Below the pieces are notes generated by a model. That model was not told the DNA's origin and did no database searches. It saw only the letters and a list, made by a program, of their open reading frames with translations. From NCBI GenBank assembly GCA_020055645.1, contig CM034550.1, forward strand, positions 20,120,880-20,184,879: 64,000 bases of DNA, in the 5' to 3' direction. How positions within the stretch are numbered: position 1 is the stretch's first letter; every line of letters begins with the position of its first letter. The position numbers and the translations under genes are program-made. The DNA is from Tomocerus qinae (taxonomy: Eukaryota > Arthropoda > Collembola > Entomobryomorpha > Tomoceridae). This document shows positions 1-11,548 of the stretch, one piece after another.

Positions 1-225
1 CTAAGGTGATTTTCAAAAAATTGACTCCGACTCTTGATTCTCTTATTATGAAATAATAAGAATAGAATATACAGGAAGTCTTGATTACACTCATGCCAGG
101 TGCATGTAAAAGTTAGATCAATAGGGCGAGGAGGGCAATACTAATTTATACCATTACTCCGATTTGTATTATTGCTATACCACGGTATTAAAAATAATTT
201 CTATAAATTATATTTCAGCAGAAAA

Positions 226-1377
226 ATGTCTTGCAACGGTGGTGGGAACGGTGATGATCCTCCACCTCCAAACAATGGTCGTGCTCCTCCTCCTCCTGAT
301 GACGATGATGGCTTTGGTACCAATCTATTTCTATTTTTAGTAGCTTTAGCAGCTTCTGTTGTCACATTAATGTACGGAGAGAGGATATCTGCCGTCAGTG
401 ATGTCGACCTCGACTACTCAGCAAATCAAATACAGTACAAATGTCCTATTATGCCATATGAACTAGTCTCCAAATCTGTATGCGGGCCACAGAGTGCAGA
501 GGATTTACTGGCGTTGAGTGGCAATAGAAGGAGAAAAGTGTGTCCACTTTTGCGACAACTGGAGTATTCCGAAGTCAAATGTACGGATTTCATAGGATTT
601 GATCTAGCATTATGTGGTAATGGTGGAATTGTTGTGTCAACTCCAGATACCTTATCCTATCCTGACAAATGCCCCGATACAGCTCTCAAACAGGCTGCAA
701 ATATATTGAATGTACGTGCACTTAATTTATTTTTTCATAAAATGTATGGGAAAATGACGTATGTTGCGAAGAATTTAATTAATCTTAGAAAGAAATGACT
801 CCTGGTAACAGCTGGAGTTTTTGTGGATCTGGTAAAGTTATGATTAAAACAATAATGCCCGCTATAATTATTGGCTTTGCCATTCACCACCCTGAGAATA
901 ATACTATTCCTGATGGATATGCAGTTTCTGCACCAAAATCGTTTGAAGTTTACGTAAGCAAAATGAAATATGCATTGGATAGATAAATTGGCCAATCTGG
1001 ACTAAATAGTAATGTACCAGTTTTTAAAGATAGTCTAACGACTATAATTTATTATGTAGGGCTTCAGAGAGGAGTATCAAGAGTTCTTTTTTGGCCGGTA
1101 CAAGTTTTCTCTTTTGGGAAGAGGATCTCAATATTTTGCAGTTAGGGTGTGTTCGTATTTCATTTAACTATCTATTATTGTCATTACATTACCTTTTATT
1201 ATACATATCGTAATTTGCAATTTGCAATCATCCCTGCAGTTTTTTTCACCCATGGAGTTTGATCACATTCTATTCTATTTCGAAAACAATCATGGAAATC
1301 CATTTTATACCGCTGTATATCGAGTTAGTATTTTCGGAGAAACTGGAACACCTTGGTTTACAGAAGATGAACGATGA
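226..1377 (+). CDS. SUN-domain nuclear-envelope protein, short form
   Basis: Four exons (226-711, 789-953, 1060-1146, 1240-1377), all joined in phase 0, give 291 aa. SUN proteins sit in the inner nuclear membrane and bind KASH proteins across the lumen, linking nucleus to cytoskeleton. Seen here: a Pro/Asp-rich N-terminus of about 30 aa, one hydrophobic segment at about residues 31-50, then a C-terminal SUN domain from about residue 115. The family signatures are STPDTLSYP, the PGNSWSFCGSGK block, SAPKSFEVYG across the exon 2/3 junction, and the closing NNHGNPFYTAVYRVSIFG. Only about 65 residues separate membrane and SUN domain, so the long coiled coil of SUN1/SUN2 is missing; this resembles the short SPAG4/SUN3/SUN5 type, which is often testis-enriched (family knowledge, not shown here). 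The ATG at 226 follows a possible 3' splice site at 218, so a 5' UTR exon may lie upstream. The assignment to SUN is firm; the exact orthologue is not. Confidence 0.88.
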
Positions 1378-1742
1378 TTCTGGTGGTGGTTATACCGAAC
1401 ACGGGCATTTATACTTTTATATCATTAACAATTGTATAAAAAGTACTGTATTGTATGATACGATGATACATTCTGGCATATGGCATATATAGTTATGTTA
1501 TTTTTTGTGTGTATTTACCTTTTAAATGGTAAATGATAGGTACAATTACGCTTCTTGTACCCGAATGTTTTTAAATAGGTAATGAAGTTGTTGAATAATA
1601 AATCATTTCTAATATTGACATATACATATTTTGTGTGTATGAATTTTATCCAAGTTCACTAAAGTATCTAAACATGTTGCAACATTATTTTTTTAACATT
1701 ATTTTTACTAGTTTTACCGAATCTTATTTCGATTAATTTATT
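1378..1742. other. Convergent 3' untranslated region
   Basis: AT-rich stretch between the stop codons of two convergent genes. An AATAAA at 1597-1602 is a candidate polyadenylation signal for the SUN gene, and a TTTATT just before 1743 is a candidate for the opposite strand. I see no further coding potential. Confidence 0.6.
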
Positions 1743-2678
1743 TCAATCATCTACTTCAAATTCATCTTCATCATCGTCATCAGCTTCGTAGTTAACAGAT
1801 CCTTCTGCCGTAGACTCATCTTCATCAGCAGTGGATATTGGAGTAACATGAGGTGCAGTCAAAAATGAGGCTGCTTTTATTTTCAAACTTTCTTCTTCCT
1901 CTCCAAGTTGGTCAAATGCTTTTGAACGACGGGTCACAAACCCTGGCTTGAAAATTACTCTTCTTCCAGGATCTTTGCAACCGCAGTGAGTTTTCGGTTT
2001 CGGAGGTTCCGTAGGAGGTGGTGGCTTTTCAATTTCAGGAGAAGGCAGCTTTTCTTTTTCGAATTTGAAATCGTAAGCATGTGGCTGAATGCCTAAGCTT
2101 TGCAGGGAATAAAGATCACCTGGTCTTTTCAACAACAATGCATTCACTGTCGGCATTTTAACTTTTGGATGAGCCAAACGATAGCGTTCAATCTTTTTCC
2201 TTTGGTCTTCAATATCATCAAGCATGTTATGTCCGGTGTATTTATTCTTTTTGGCAAAGAATTCAGCTGCAAAACGGATTGGATCTGCTGGTTGAGCAAG
2301 AAGAACTTTCCGAAGAAACAACTGAATAAAAGCATCCAAATCCGACTGTTGGTGGAGGTAACTGTAATTTTCGTGTCGAATTCTCATTTTGTACTTTTCA
2401 AGTCCTGCTCGGCGATCTTTAGGAATCGACGAGTAATCATGGTGCGTTAGACCATGAGGGTGCAAATAAGCTCGATTGTCAAATGTTTCATTCATCGTGT
2501 TTTCAGCTACTAACACTGAATTAATACGAGCCATATCTTCAGCGTCCTTCTTCCATAATTCCAGGTCATCTTGGTCCATTGGAGTAATTGGAGTCGGAAT
2601 AGATGTCTCTTTCACCGGCTCTTCAGGAACATCGAATAAGAGCGAGCGAACCAATTCAAAATCGCTGAAAGATGCCAT
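1743..2678 (-). CDS. RIIa-fold (dimerisation/docking) domain protein, intronless
   Basis: Single uninterrupted ORF of 311 aa. Around residues 104-150 it carries a motif of the PKA regulatory subunit RIIa dimerisation/docking fold: YLHQQSDLDAFIQLFLRKVL followed by QPADPIRFAAEFF, the typical 'kP.dP..Faa.yF' ending. Such domains occur in PKA RII subunits and in sperm-tail proteins (ropporin, CABYR, radial-spoke relatives), where they dimerise and bind A-kinase anchoring helices. No cyclic-nucleotide domain follows. The middle has a proline-rich run (about 216-228) and the C-terminus is strongly acidic (the last 15 or so residues mostly D/E). The lack of introns is odd, because every other gene in the window is split; a retrocopied origin is possible. 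The specific orthologue is not recognised. The domain call is good and the cellular role is inference. Confidence 0.75.
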   Translation of the reverse strand: MASFSDFELVRSLLFDVPEEPVKETSIPTPITPMDQDDLELWKKDAEDMARINSVLVAENTMNETFDNRAYLHPHGLTHHDYSSIPKDRRAGLEKYKMRIRHENYSYLHQQSDLDAFIQLFLRKVLLAQPADPIRFAAEFFAKKNKYTGHNMLDDIEDQRKKIERYRLAHPKVKMPTVNALLLKRPGDLYSLQSLGIQPHAYDFKFEKEKLPSPEIEKPPPPTEPPKPKTHCGCKDPGRRVIFKPGFVTRRSKAFDQLGEEEESLKIKAASFLTAPHVTPISTADEDESTAEGSVNYEADDDDEDEFEVDD

Positions 2679-3376
2679 TTCGAAACTCTGAAACTGTCAC
2701 TAGGTATTATGACCAAAAATGCAGGAACTTGTATTAAAAGTTATAGACAGGTTAGCCAAGAATTAACTAACAATGTATTTTATGAAGTATAAATTGAATT
2801 TCTCGGGTAGTTTCGAAAGAACCATGACCTTACATCGAACGGCTAAAGGTGTTTTCAACAACAGTGACCATTCATCTGTGTACTATGTGCTTGGTACTTA
2901 AGATTACTCCAACCTTGGTAACCGACAGAAGACAAAGTATTACTATCCGACCAAAGGAAAAGCAAAAGGCCCACTACTCCCAGAAAATTTTAATGTTTGT
3001 AAATTCCAATAAATCCGAAGACTTTGCGAGCAGACTTTGGTCTAAAGACTAAAAGCAAGTATAACATATCCGAAAATATTCTATCGTGATCGTGAAGAGT
3101 GGAGTGGAGACTCACGTCACCAAAGAAAGAGCAGCATAATATTATGTAATGGGTACTAATCTCACCTAGCAGTGATAACCTTGGTCGTTCTGCCAAAATT
3201 CAAACCCCTCCGAATTGGAATTTCGCAAGTTCCATGTTTCATCCAAGACAAGAGTAAAAATAATTCTTTCTTGAATCCGTGTGAAGCTCATTAAAATCTT
3301 CAAAGTTCAAACTTTTACTCTAAAAATAGATCTACTCTACGTTTATATTTAGCCGAAAGTTTTTTAAATTTAAAGC
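2679..3376. other. Divergent intergenic region
   Basis: About 700 bp between the starts of the RIIa-domain gene (-) and the mitochondrial S18 gene (+), presumably holding both promoters. The small ORFs here have no family resemblance. I could not point to a convincing TATA box or other site. Confidence 0.5.
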
Positions 3377-4149
3377 ATGGCAGCTTTATTGTCAAGAGGT
3401 GTCTTGACACGCATTGGTCTTGCATGTACAAAAATAAATGCAGTAACTTACCGGGGGATTAAAACCACTACAGATATACACCCTAAATCAGTTTTCGATA
3501 GTGAAGATAAAGTCTTAGAAAAAGTCTTGAAGGAACGAGAGAGAAGTGATGATCTCGTAAGTTTACACATGAAGTTTTTTAATTTTAGTTAGTGTATGTA
3601 CATTTACAAGGAAATAATCTTTTTATAAATATTTTTAAAGTTTATTTTATATATCTATATTTTATATATTATCAAGTTTTTAATCTGTTTTTGTCTTATC
3701 TATGCAACAGCCGATAGAAATTGCAAGTCCTTACCAAAAACCAAAAAAGAAATGCATCCTGTGCGATTTTAAAATCACGCCAAACTACAAAAACGTCAAA
3801 TTGTTATACCAATTTGTATCCCCTTATACTGGAATGGTTTATGGACGTCATATAACTGGCCTTTGTTCAACAATGCAAAAGAAAGTTGAATATGAAATCA
3901 AACTTGCAGTACAATTGGGTAAATAATCTTTATATTATAATATATTAAATAAATAAAGGAAATAAACCTTAGTAGTAAGGCATTGTCATCAGAAAACAAT
4001 AATAATGTGTCATATTATTTTAAAAGTGTTACTTAAGATTGTTTTCTATTTGCAAAGGTTTCATGGGTGATTACCTCAAAGAAGTAGAGTTTCTCAAGGA
4101 TCCTAAGCTGTTTAACCCAGAAAAACCTGCGAGACCTCACAAATATTAA
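3377..4149 (+). CDS. mRpS18C: Mitochondrial ribosomal protein S18C (bS18m)
   Basis: Three exons (3377-3556, 3711-3918, 4058-4149) encode 159 aa. The protein is a small-subunit component of the mitochondrial ribosome. The N-terminal 25 or so residues are rich in R, K, A and S with no acidic residue, as expected for a mitochondrial targeting sequence. The S18 core follows: the CILCDF cysteine pair, the VKLLYQFVSPYTGMVYGRHI segment, and TGLCSTMQKKVEYEIKLA, which is the diagnostic bS18 helix. The C-terminus ends in a short basic tail. The length fits the S18C form (about 140 aa in mammals) better than S18A or S18B. The exon 2/3 junction splits a glycine codon in phase 1. An ATTAAA at 4236-4241 is a candidate polyadenylation signal. 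Confidence 0.92.
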
Positions 4150-4460
4150 TAATTACTTAATTACATTAATTAGATTTAAAACGAGTCTTGATATTTGTAT
4201 GAATATAAGTTTATTTATACAATAATGTTTGGTTTATTAAAGTCGTTAGGAACTCTTTTAAAAAGTATGGCATCTATTTACTGTAGGCATTTCTTAAATA
4301 TGTGAGTCTTCTGAATAACTTAATTTTTATGAATTATTATGAATATGAATTATTTATACAAATTGCAATATATTTGTTGTGGTTATTATGATTGAATTGT
4401 AGTGTCAATCATGTTGAGTTTGCATTTTTGCATACCATTACAGATGTTCTAGTTGATTTT
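4150..4460. other. Convergent 3' untranslated region
   Basis: AT-rich spacer between the stop codons of mRpS18C (+) and the CUB gene (-). It contains ATTAAA at 4236-4241 on the plus strand; no coding potential seen. Confidence 0.5.
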
Positions 4461-6950
4461 TCACACCACGGCAGGATTTTGTAACCAGGTCAAACAAAAT
4501 CCTGTGTTGGCTACATCGGTCAATCCTTTACCTTCACTTAAGTCTGTATTTACCCGTATAATATAAGGCCGAGCTCTGGCTGTAAGAAACAAATAATATG
4601 ATGTCAGATTACCTGTCCTTCTTATTATCTCAAAGTGTGTCAATTAAATAACAATGGTTTAGTAAGTAGTACTCATAAGTTAGTGATTCTAATTGGAAAG
4701 CTTTGAGCTATAAAACAGGGACCTTTAACCTATCGTAAATATTTTGCGTTTGAATTGTGAAGTTTCCATTAGTATGACTATAGTAATTCCTATAATGATT
4801 TAATACCAATATTGAATTGTTCAGTTGAATTCTACTAGTACCGATTTAGTTCCCGAGTTAGACATAATTATTACTATAAAAAAGACCTAATTGAAGTACT
4901 ACTGTATGTACAGTTAGCTATTACCACATCATAAAGTATATTATGACTAAAATTAGTTTGAATCAAATATTGAATAGTTTCTTACATAGAACTGTGTATG
5001 GAGCACTCTCGGTCAACGAATTTCCACAATACCTGTCATTACTTTTCGGAGTGGGTGTTGAATCTTCGTCACTCATAATTATTATGTAATCTCCAATACA
5101 AGGGCCCTTTTTGACAAGTTCACAAAAAATGCACATTTAATCCCAGTGATATAAAAATTTAGTTCAGTTACTTACTATTCTTATAGGATTTGTTGGAGAT
5201 TGAGCAGATCCAATCATAAGGAAACTGTCGCCGATTGGCTCATTTAGGCACGGAAACCACTGTATGAAAATAAGTTAGAAAAATTTAATGGTTGTAAAAA
5301 ATGTAATATCGACACAATCGTCAATATCAATGTTGACGAATCGGATTATCGAATTTAATGCAGGTGCATAAAATCTTACAAAAATAGATCCAGATTTTTC
5401 TTCGCTCCTAACACAAATTGTATATTGCAGACCAGCTAAATGGGGTTTCATAGGGTATCCTAATATTTTTACTTGCCCAGAATGTTCTGTGAAATACTGC
5501 AAACAGCCAGAAGGCGCTGTTTCTCCAAGATAAATGGTTATTAGTGCCATTTGCAGGAATGAGATAATTACTGATTATACTCAATGGTACACAAAATTGT
5601 ATAAAAATAGATTTGCAGTTCTTACGTTTAATAATTGCATTACATTCAATATAGCTTATTTGAATTTCCCAAGCTCTGGATATTTTACTAGTTGATCCAT
5701 CAATATTAATGACCATGGTGGCCAGGTCATTGCTTCCGAACTCGAGGTACACTTTTATATTAAAAAATAAAACCGAAAAATTTATTTAAAATTTAAATTA
5801 AAAATCTATGCAAAAATTTGAAAATCTGTACAATATAATATAAAATAATAAGTTGGGTATATATAAATAATATATCCTTTTTACCATGCTGTCCCGAAAG
5901 GGGTCCACAAAGATTAGGAGGAAACGTGGTGTCTACTCCAAACATTTGTAATGTATCAATGAGACAGTGTCCATCAATATCTGCATGTGCCAAATCCATT
6001 TTAACAAAATCCAAACGAAATTGGCAGATTTGATCTGTAGGCTATTTTATGCAAAACATTGTTTTAAAGTTTTTTTTTCCTTTGGTTGGATTTTAGACTC
6101 GAATGTAGTTATGTCTCTTACTTTTGCAATTTTAATTGAACATGCTTGAGGTCGAGATGGAATAAATCCGGATTTAGATCCTGGGTTATAGAACATTGTA
6201 CCATTTTGGGTTGCAATAGAATTACATGATGCAGATACTAAAAATTCATTAAAAGTTTTTTCATACATTGTAATGAATAAGTATACTTTAAGTTTTTAGC
6301 GTGTTAACATATACTAATGGCAAATAATATCAATAACCTATGCAACAAACTCCAAATCCAGATGCACAAGTGCCGCTAGCTTTTCCACCGATATCTTTAC
6401 ATCGTTTCCTGAAATAGTTACATCAAATGTCATGATTTGGGACGAAGAATGATTTAATAACAAAACTAAAGCTCATGATAATAAATGAAATAGTTTATGA
6501 AGGATTTACGGAGTGTAGCAGGTTCCCATTCGATTTTTTTCTTGAGCGATGCAGGAACTGTTATTGACAACGACGAGAAACGGTAATACTAGAACATAAA
6601 AAGTATCCTCTGTACAATGCTATATACAATTGATATATAAAATGAACCTGTCAATTCCTAAGTGTAGTCTCAATCGTCTCGAAATGAGTTTGATGTCTAA
6701 TAATTTGCAACAAATGCGTATGTATATAATTATATGTTAAAAAACGAATGTAAATACATTTTGAAGACTTATCTCCTAAATCTACAGACTGTGCACTTGA
6801 GTTGGCGACTGATTTCTCTGTCTCATGTGCACGTGAATGCGGCTTTACTTCCTCATTATTACTTTGCAGAGCAAACACCCCGTTATTAACTAATAACGCA
6901 CTTGAAGTCACAAACAAAAGAAAACCACAAGTTTCTCTGAAATGTATCAT
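4461..6950 (-). CDS. Secreted CUB-domain protein
   Basis: Ten exons on the minus strand (6950-6758, 6588-6510, 6408-6338, 6237-6122, 6041-5885, 5751-5626, 5516-5380, 5259-5176, 5106-4986, 4579-4461) encode 400 aa. It matches a family of arthropod secreted proteins of unknown role. Seen: an N-terminal signal peptide (about residues 1-28); a Cys-rich lead-in with GTCYT and SGTCASGFGVCC; QICQFRLDF; CGPLSGQH; PPSGCLQYFTEHSGQVK, the family hallmark; and a CUB-like C-terminal part with GDYIIIMS, DRYCG and NTGFCLTW. All junctions keep frame. The exon 7 acceptor was set at 5516 because it gives the conserved PPSGC; an upstream acceptor would add about 18 residues. The donor of exon 1 (AT|GTATTT) is weak, so that boundary is less sure. 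No protease domain is present. Function unknown; probably extracellular binding. Confidence 0.85.
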
Positions 6951-8540
6951 TGTGAAGATAAGGTTAGTGGTTGTCTAAGTCAAAGCGGTCCACCCCGATG
7001 GCCAAATTAAACACTAAATGAAAGGCAAAGATGAAACGAGAGATGATGGCGAGTCAAACTTCTCAAACAGTAAACAAAGCCAAGATTACCGACATCATAC
7101 ATTGAGATGCGTAATGCATTACTGATAATACTACGAGCATTCACCGTGTAACATTTATTTACCAGTCTTGAGAACAATATCATATTATGCATATGCAAAT
7201 CATATATTATTATTACTACTACTCTGGGCAGAACAATACTGCGTAGTAATTGTAGTAATAAATCAAATGAGATTCGTCGTGGCTATTGGCTTAGTGTAAA
7301 TTCTTTGCATGATTGACTATCAGTTTAAGTGTCCAATCTAGCACTATAAGCTTTGCTATCCCCCACCGTAAATATTTATTACCCATCATTTGAGATTAAA
7401 ACTGCTTTAAGGTGTCTATTTGTCTTGTGCTCAATCTTATACTCGCAAAATGTGTTCCATATACTAATGGTTAGATTTATAGCAATAAAAAAGCAATATA
7501 ATCCATTCACATGTGCACAGAACTGTAACAGTATTCATTTCTGCCCATTAAAATCTTCAACATTCTGATATCTAAAGGACGAAATCCACATTTTTGTGTA
7601 ATATTCGGCCCTATCTTAAAATAGGGACTGCAAAGGAATATGAAGTTGAAATTTTGCTGAGGTGTAGATTTAATTCCCTATTTTCAAAACATGCAAGAAC
7701 CAGAGTGCTGCACCCTCCCAAACGAGAGATATTAATTATTTTGTAGGGACGGTTTTTGCATGTAATTAATAGGGAAATAAAAATTTCTTAAAGAATTCGG
7801 TATAAAAACGATATACTGCAAACTCCAAAAGATATGAAATTCGGGGACATAATTGATTATATATTGGAGCACAACATTTGCAAAATCCAGCGTGCTGCAC
7901 TTCCTACTTTCGATGTTTCAGCAACCGGAAGAACGTTTTTCGATTTTTATGCTACTTTCTTTGCTACCATAGAGTATGACGTCATATCTGATAAGGTTCT
8001 CTATGATGGTAACTATGGACATCTAATATGCAACAATCCTTTCTCGGCTGTTTGTGTCAACATTATTGATGTCATCAAAATTGCACTTTTTAACCAGCGG
8101 AGTCTACTTTATGCCTACGCCGCTTGTCTGTCTGTCTAATTTTGAGTGCTTATAATAATCAAGTGTGTAAAATCGGCATTTTGTAAATTGTTTTTGAATA
8201 GTTCCATGATAAATTGGAATTGTCAAAACAGTGTCTGGTTTTTGATTGTAAAACATTTACACATAATTTTCTCAGCACTTTGTTGAGGTTTGCAACCAAA
8301 AATAGTTTTCAGATTCGGAAGCTCGCAGCAAAATTCCCAAACTACGAATTACTATAAAATTCATAATATTTTGACAAAAATGCAAAACCCGCATCTATTC
8401 ATTGTTATCTTTTTCCTTTTTCAGTCTTCTTTCTTTCGAATCGAACGAAATCGAATCACAAAAATTCGTTTTCGTAAATGGGGGTTTTGATGAAGGCTTT
8501 TACAGCCCTGTGTAAAATGTGTACCAAATGCCAAGGTAGG
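6951..8540. other. Gene-free stretch
   Basis: About 1.6 kb upstream of the CUB gene, which should include its promoter. The largest ORF (7834-8139, +) has no family resemblance and ends in a short GTCT repeat; I take it as non-coding. No other structure recognised. Confidence 0.5.
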
Positions 8541-8952
8541 TAAAATTTTGGTTGGGTTGGTGCAATGTGTCCCTCTAAGTTAAAGTACCACGGACTCACG
8601 GACCCTCTATCATCTATATCTCAGAATATTAATTTAGACATGACCCCCAAAGTTTCATCGGATCTTCATCGAACATGGCCTAGAGGTTACGTTTCCACCC
8701 TCCCCACCCCGCACCCCTAACCTAACCTAAATGAAATAAACATAATAAACGATTTTAGGTCCAAAACCGGTGGAATGTCATTTTTCCTCATACCCCCGTC
8801 GGGGGTGGGGAGGGTGTAAACGTGACCTTCAGGTCATGTCCGATAAACATCCGACGAAAATTGGGGGGTCATGTCTAAATATTCTGAGATATAGAGGGTC
8901 CGTGGTACTTTAACTTAGAGGGACACATTGCACCAACCCAACCAAAATTTTA
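8541..8952. mobile_element. Fold-back MITE, about 410 bp
   Basis: Nearly the whole unit is an inverted repeat. The outer arms start TAAAATTTTGGTTGGG and end with the exact complement; about 54 bp pair perfectly, and pairing continues with small insertions through arms of roughly 190 bp. There is no coding capacity. Terminal TA on both sides is compatible with a Tc1/mariner-type TA target duplication, though the true ends are uncertain by a few bases. Best described as a non-autonomous hairpin element (MITE). Confidence 0.75.
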
Positions 8953-8978
8953 GATTAAAGAGGACAACGACAAGGGTT

Positions 8979-9305
8979 GAGGCAATTTCATGCTAAAGAA
9001 ACAGGAAACTGCAGGGTATAAAGGGGAATATCCCCTCAATCGTGGTTGCAAAAAAATCGGTTCTTCAAGCATGAAATTGCCTTTTGTCACATCACTTACA
9101 GTCAGATCAGAAATGGATCGAACTCCATGCGACATAAACGACCGTCAAGCGGTTAGTTTTCTGAGCACATATTCATTATCACCATAACAACAGCTCAATT
9201 TCTCATGTTGGTGAATGGTGAATAATAAAGTATAGTACTCAGAAAACTAACCGCTTGACGGCCGTTTATGTCGCATGGAGTTCGATCCATTTCTGATCTG
9301 ACTGT
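8979..9305. repeat. Inverted repeat (fold-back) unit
   Basis: Two inverted pairs. A long pair, 9098-9166 against about 9238-9305, matches almost perfectly over about 68 bp with a loop of about 70 bp. A smaller pair, GGCAATTTCATGC at about 8981-8993 against its complement at about 9070-9082, lies to its left. No coding capacity. It follows the MITE at 8541-8952 almost directly. Confidence 0.7.
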
Positions 9306-9454
9306 ATGTTCTTGCCACAAATGGGGATGTTGCTAGGTGACCAGTAAAAATTATGATAGAGGGTAAATATGAATCGAGATACTTTTTTGGAAATTCCCTG
9401 AGACCACTTGTCCTACAGTAACATAAAAATTCTTTTTTAAAACCTATACTACAG

Positions 9455-9584
9455 TTATAAGGAATATTTCACATTATTTTGTTCGACATCGTTCGAAAAT
9501 ATCATCGGTTGAAATCAAATGTTTGTGTACTTTGGGTATTTATAACCTCAAGTGAGAGACAAAAATGTGAAATTTTCCTTATAA
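9455..9584. repeat. Short inverted repeat
   Basis: Arms of 21 bp (9455-9475 and 9564-9584) are inverted copies with one mismatch, separated by an 88-bp loop. It belongs to the same run of hairpin units as its neighbours. Confidence 0.6.
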
Positions 9585-9629
9585 CCACTATCACCATTTT
9601 TAGCGGTTAACAAAGAGCTAAGACGTCTC

Positions 9630-9840
9630 CATTACTAGGTGAAGGCATACAGGGATTTTCCCTGATTTTGCACCCGATTGGAATTCTACATATGATGTCA
9701 CAGAGATGTAAGCACCTAAGACCAAGTAACAATGATTATTTGGTTGAGTGGGGTGCCTACTTCCCTGTGATAGTAAGTGGAATACGAATTGGGTGCAAAA
9801 ATCAGGAAAACGCCTCCTATGTCTTCACCTTGTAGTGGTG
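9630..9840. repeat. Fold-back repeat, about 210 bp
   Basis: The left arm (about 9633-9722) and the right arm (about 9745-9838) are inverted, diverged copies sharing GGTGAAG, CCTGATTTT, TGCACCC and TCACAG blocks, with only a short loop. No ORF. Arm divergence suggests it is older than the element at 8541-8952. Confidence 0.65.
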
Positions 9841-11027
9841 TTGATGTAAAATGCGTAACTAGAACAACAAAATCGACGCATCTTGGTAATGTATGTTAGG
9901 TAAAGCCCTGGGTAATGCCAATTAATACTTAATTTCAGCATCTTTCTGCAGCCAGTTTGAGGTGTGGGTGCATTCAGTTTGCTTTTAGCTGAGAAAAAGT
10001 CCGTGGTCACGGATACAGCCGCTGATCTTCCATGGGCCTGCACTTAGTTTTCCTGTTCAAACTGACTGCAGAAATAGAGCAAAACATCCTATTGACTTCA
10101 CCTAAAAGGGGAGGGACTGTCATAGTTACGTTCGAAACACATTGGTATAGTATGTGTACACCAAGCAAGTTCGTCCCTTGTCGTTACCCATTTCTAAAAT
10201 AAAAAATCGTGTTGCTATAGCCCAGAATTTTGAAAATATGACGTCACTATTGAAATATCTGGGGCCGAGTACCCCTGATCTAATTTATATTCAAATTTTA
10301 TGGCTGTGGGGCCGGGGTCACCGCGGAAATCAGATTTGGTTCTTTAGCCTATTATAGTCTGTGCAAGTTATATACAGTAATATGGTCACCACGACTCAAA
10401 ATGCCCAATCATTGATTAATAAGGATTAATGCATACAAATGCATTGTGGTGATTGAGTTTTAGTTCTTGGCCTTTTTTTATCATGAAATATAGTAGTTAT
10501 AGTTTTTATCCTGCTGTTACCCATACTATGGTGTACATTTTAATATAGGACTTTTTATAGCCGGTAAAATATTTTCATTTTCAAGAATCATGATTTTGAT
10601 TGAAAGGAGTACTAATGCAGAGATCCATGTAAACACATATGATAGTCACCAATGCACTACAAAGAATCATCTTTATTTAATTACAGTATTATTACTACGA
10701 GGATGGCACTTTTATAAGAACATGCCTAACTTCAGACTGTATAAGTATATAACTGTATTTTTTTCTACTTCGTTAAATATTGGTTTGTCAGGTATATTAT
10801 AGCTAGACAGTTCTAAGTACATTATACAACATTGGTTTCTAGAATTCGGCTTATAATAATTTAATTGACATTGTATAGGCTTGGGTATCCTGTTGGATTA
10901 TCAGAAAAGAGGACGGAAGAAATTATTCCCAATGCACATTTATTGTACATGATTGCGTGTGGGTTGTATAGTGGTAGGTAGGCATTAAATAAAGTATTAG
11001 TATGTATTTATGGTTGCTAATTAAAGT
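9841..11027. other. Gene-free stretch between fold-back clusters
   Basis: AT-rich sequence with short ORFs only, none resembling a known family. No RNA gene or repeat structure recognised. Confidence 0.45.
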
Positions 11028-11172
11028 TTATGGCACACACAGGAATTTTGTATGGTAAGAAATTTTAGTAAACAGTCGTAATTTTGTATGGTGTGTTATA
11101 GAAAACCGTGTGAATTTTTCTGGTAGTTAAGGGAATATTGTATGGAATTAAGAGTATTATATGAGACGAAGA

Positions 11173-11457
11173 ATGGTGGACCAGTGTTCGATGACCAGCC
11201 GGCTGGTTGGTTAAAATGGCTGGCTAAAATGGCCGGCCGGATGGTTGAAATTCTTTTTAGCCAGTGGCTAAAATGACTAAAATGGCCAAAAATAGTCAAA
11301 TGGGGCTATGTGAACTGAGAAAACCATCCTTGATTTGGCGGGAAATTTGAAAACCCATGATTTTTGGCCATTTTGGCCACTAGCCATTTCAGCCAATTTA
11401 GCCGGCTGGCTGGTCAAAATCATTTTTAGCCGGCTAAAATGGAACACTGTGGTGGAC
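11173..11457. repeat. Inner inverted repeat rich in GGCTAAAATGG blocks
   Basis: The ends, GTGGACCAGTGTTC at 11178 and its near complement at about 11445, bound arms made of repeated CCGGCTGG/GGCTAAAATGG words. The unit is both inverted and internally repetitive, and lies inside the larger fold-back element. Confidence 0.65.
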
Positions 11458-11548
11458 GTAACAATGAAAATGTAAATATTTCGTCATTGCAGTTAATAGG
11501 TCACAAATTGCTCTCTTTTGCTTAGAATTCATCTTTTTTCATCCTTCT

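Noticed and set aside
5516-5572. Upstream acceptor for exon 7 of the CUB gene that would add about 18 residues
   Set aside because: It keeps frame but inserts a hydrophobic stretch absent from the family; the acceptor at 5516 restores the conserved PPSGCLQYF motif.
6510-6620. A second signal-peptide-like hydrophobic segment (LPFLVVVNN) in exon 2 of the CUB gene
   Set aside because: No in-frame ATG lies before it in that exon, and it aligns with the conserved lead-in of the CUB family, so the true start is the ATG at 6950 with its own signal peptide.
7834-8139. 101-aa ORF in the gene-free stretch
   Set aside because: No recognisable domain, no splice context, and the end runs through a short GTCT repeat; most likely chance or repeat-derived.
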